Shown: positions 63,338 to 64,000 of the stretch, in pieces
How the letters are laid out: each line of letters begins with the position of its first letter
How positions within the stretch are numbered: the first letter of the stretch is position 1
Assembly: GCA_031254035.1 (NCBI GenBank)
Contig: JAIRVF010000015.1
Location: 1 to 64,000, forward strand
Source of the DNA: Paenibacillus sp.
GTDB taxonomy: Bacteria; Bacillota; Bacilli; Paenibacillales; Paenibacillaceae
DNA length: 64,000 nt
Direction of reading: 5' to 3'
Position numbers and translations under genes: made by a program
Notes under the pieces: generated by a model
Told to the model about the DNA's origin: nothing
Seen by the model: the letters and a program-made list of their open reading frames with translations, nothing else
The model's database searches: none

Positions 63338-64000
63338 ATGCATACTACAAAAAATATTTCCACGCGCACGATGTCCCTTGATATTATTCGTGGCGTTGCC
63401 TTATTTGGGATGTTGATTGTACACGCCGCTGGTTTTTCAAGGGCAAACAATTTTTCAATCCATTCTTTGGATTATTACCTGTCTATTTTTAATACTTTGT
63501 TTTTGGACTATAAGTTTGTTTCTATTTTTTCTTTTTTATTTGGTGTTGGCTCTCACCTGTTTTTTTCACGTGCACAACAACGTGGATTGCGTAGTTATCG
63601 ACTTTTTTCAAGGCGGCTGATTACTTTGCTTCCTATCGGAATCATATCGATACTAATTGTTCCACAGGCGACCCCGATTTTGATAATGTATGGATTATTA
63701 GGGTTTATTTTGCTCCCGTTTTTCAAACGGAAACCTAGCACGATTCTGCGCACGGCTGGGATTATCGCAACATGTAATATGATACTCATGATTGGAACTA
63801 TGGTATTTACAAATCTACTAACCATAAGTACCGGTACTGCTGCATTAATAACGGGGTCTATGCATTATATTTATTATATTTTGTTAATTGTTAGTATGTT
63901 TTTACTAGGACTATATGTAGGTAAAATCGATCTTTTCCAGCAGTTATCACAACAGATGAGTAAAATTAAACGAATTCATAAAATTTCATTTTTACTAAGT
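63338..64000 (+). CDS. DUF418-type membrane protein (3' end beyond window)
   Basis: Open frame from the ATG at 63338 (AGAGGAT upstream) to the window end, at least 221 codons. The N-terminus has MSLDIIRGVALFGMLIVHAA, the marker of DUF418/acyltransferase-like membrane proteins, followed by several hydrophobic helices (about 17-35, 60-75, 98-120, 128-150, 168-190). The C-terminal DUF418 domain is outside the window. Function unknown in the family; possibly acyl transfer across the membrane. Confidence 0.8.
   Translation, partial: MHTTKNISTRTMSLDIIRGVALFGMLIVHAAGFSRANNFSIHSLDYYLSIFNTLFLDYKFVSIFSFLFGVGSHLFFSRAQQRGLRSYRLFSRRLITLLPIGIISILIVPQATPILIMYGLLGFILLPFFKRKPSTILRTAGIIATCNMILMIGTMVFTNLLTISTGTAALITGSMHYIYYILLIVSMFLLGLYVGKIDLFQQLSQQMSKIKRIHKISFLLS

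Overview
The window looks like a chromosomal segment of an endospore-forming Bacillota bacterium, most likely Paenibacillus or a close relative. It encodes an alpha/beta-type SASP, the sporulation membrane proteins YtrH and YtrI and a cluster of YheC/YheD spore-coat-associated proteins. Promoters resembling those of sigma-E and sigma-G are visible. From about 20 to 51 kb the gene order follows the Bacillus subtilis ytoI-ytpI-ytrI-ytrH-dnaE-accDA-pyk-fxsA-citZ-icd-mdh-pho-polA-mutM-coaE-nrdR block, with local insertions and losses. No species name can be proven from the sequence alone.

Layout. 1-11.8 kb: a type III-B CRISPR-Cas (Cmr) locus. A short array (10 repeats, 164-794) and a long array (44 repeats, 8862-11746) flank a seven-gene operon: cmr1, cmr2/cas10, cmr3, cmr4, cmr5, cmr6 and a DUF6602-like putative PD-(D/E)XK nuclease. 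Cas10 has an intact GGDD cyclase motif but no HD nuclease domain, and no cas1, cas2 or cas6 is present. 12-20 kb: a HAD phosphatase, then a minus-strand operon of five YheC/YheD ATP-grasp paralogues and one GNAT acetyltransferase, then yheA and a small membrane protein. 20.6-32 kb: ytoI, ytpI, ytrI, ytrH, dnaE, a YutG-like PgpA-family gene, accD-accA and pyk. 32-44 kb: a thioesterase, fxsA, the TCA genes citZ-icd-mdh, then a phosphate-response block (phoR, phoP, a soluble CBS-chemoreceptor protein, pstB-phoU) with PHO-box-like direct repeats before phoP and pstB. 44.7-50.7 kb: polA, mutM, coaE, a lytic transglycosylase, a SASP gene and nrdR. 50.9-54.2 kb: a Ugp-like ABC importer (two permeases and a binding lipoprotein, no ATPase). 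54.3 kb: tRNA-Ala(GGC). 54.4-57.2 kb: a gene-poor stretch with tiny ORFs and an N-acyl-homoserine lactonase gene disabled by an internal deletion. 57.4-64 kb: an HxlR regulator, a MacB-like ABC exporter with its own two-component system, and the start of a DUF418-type membrane protein cut by the window end.

How it fits together. The Cmr complex would use crRNAs from either array to recognise phage or plasmid transcripts. Two spacers are antisense to ribosome-binding/start regions, and one is antisense to what reads as an HNH-endonuclease coding sequence, which suits RNA targeting. With no HD nuclease in Cas10, defence should rest on Cmr4 RNA cleavage and on second-messenger signalling. The DUF6602 gene is the obvious candidate effector at the locus, and it is the most interesting unexplained element here. 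Several families of short structured intergenic repeats are scattered through the window.
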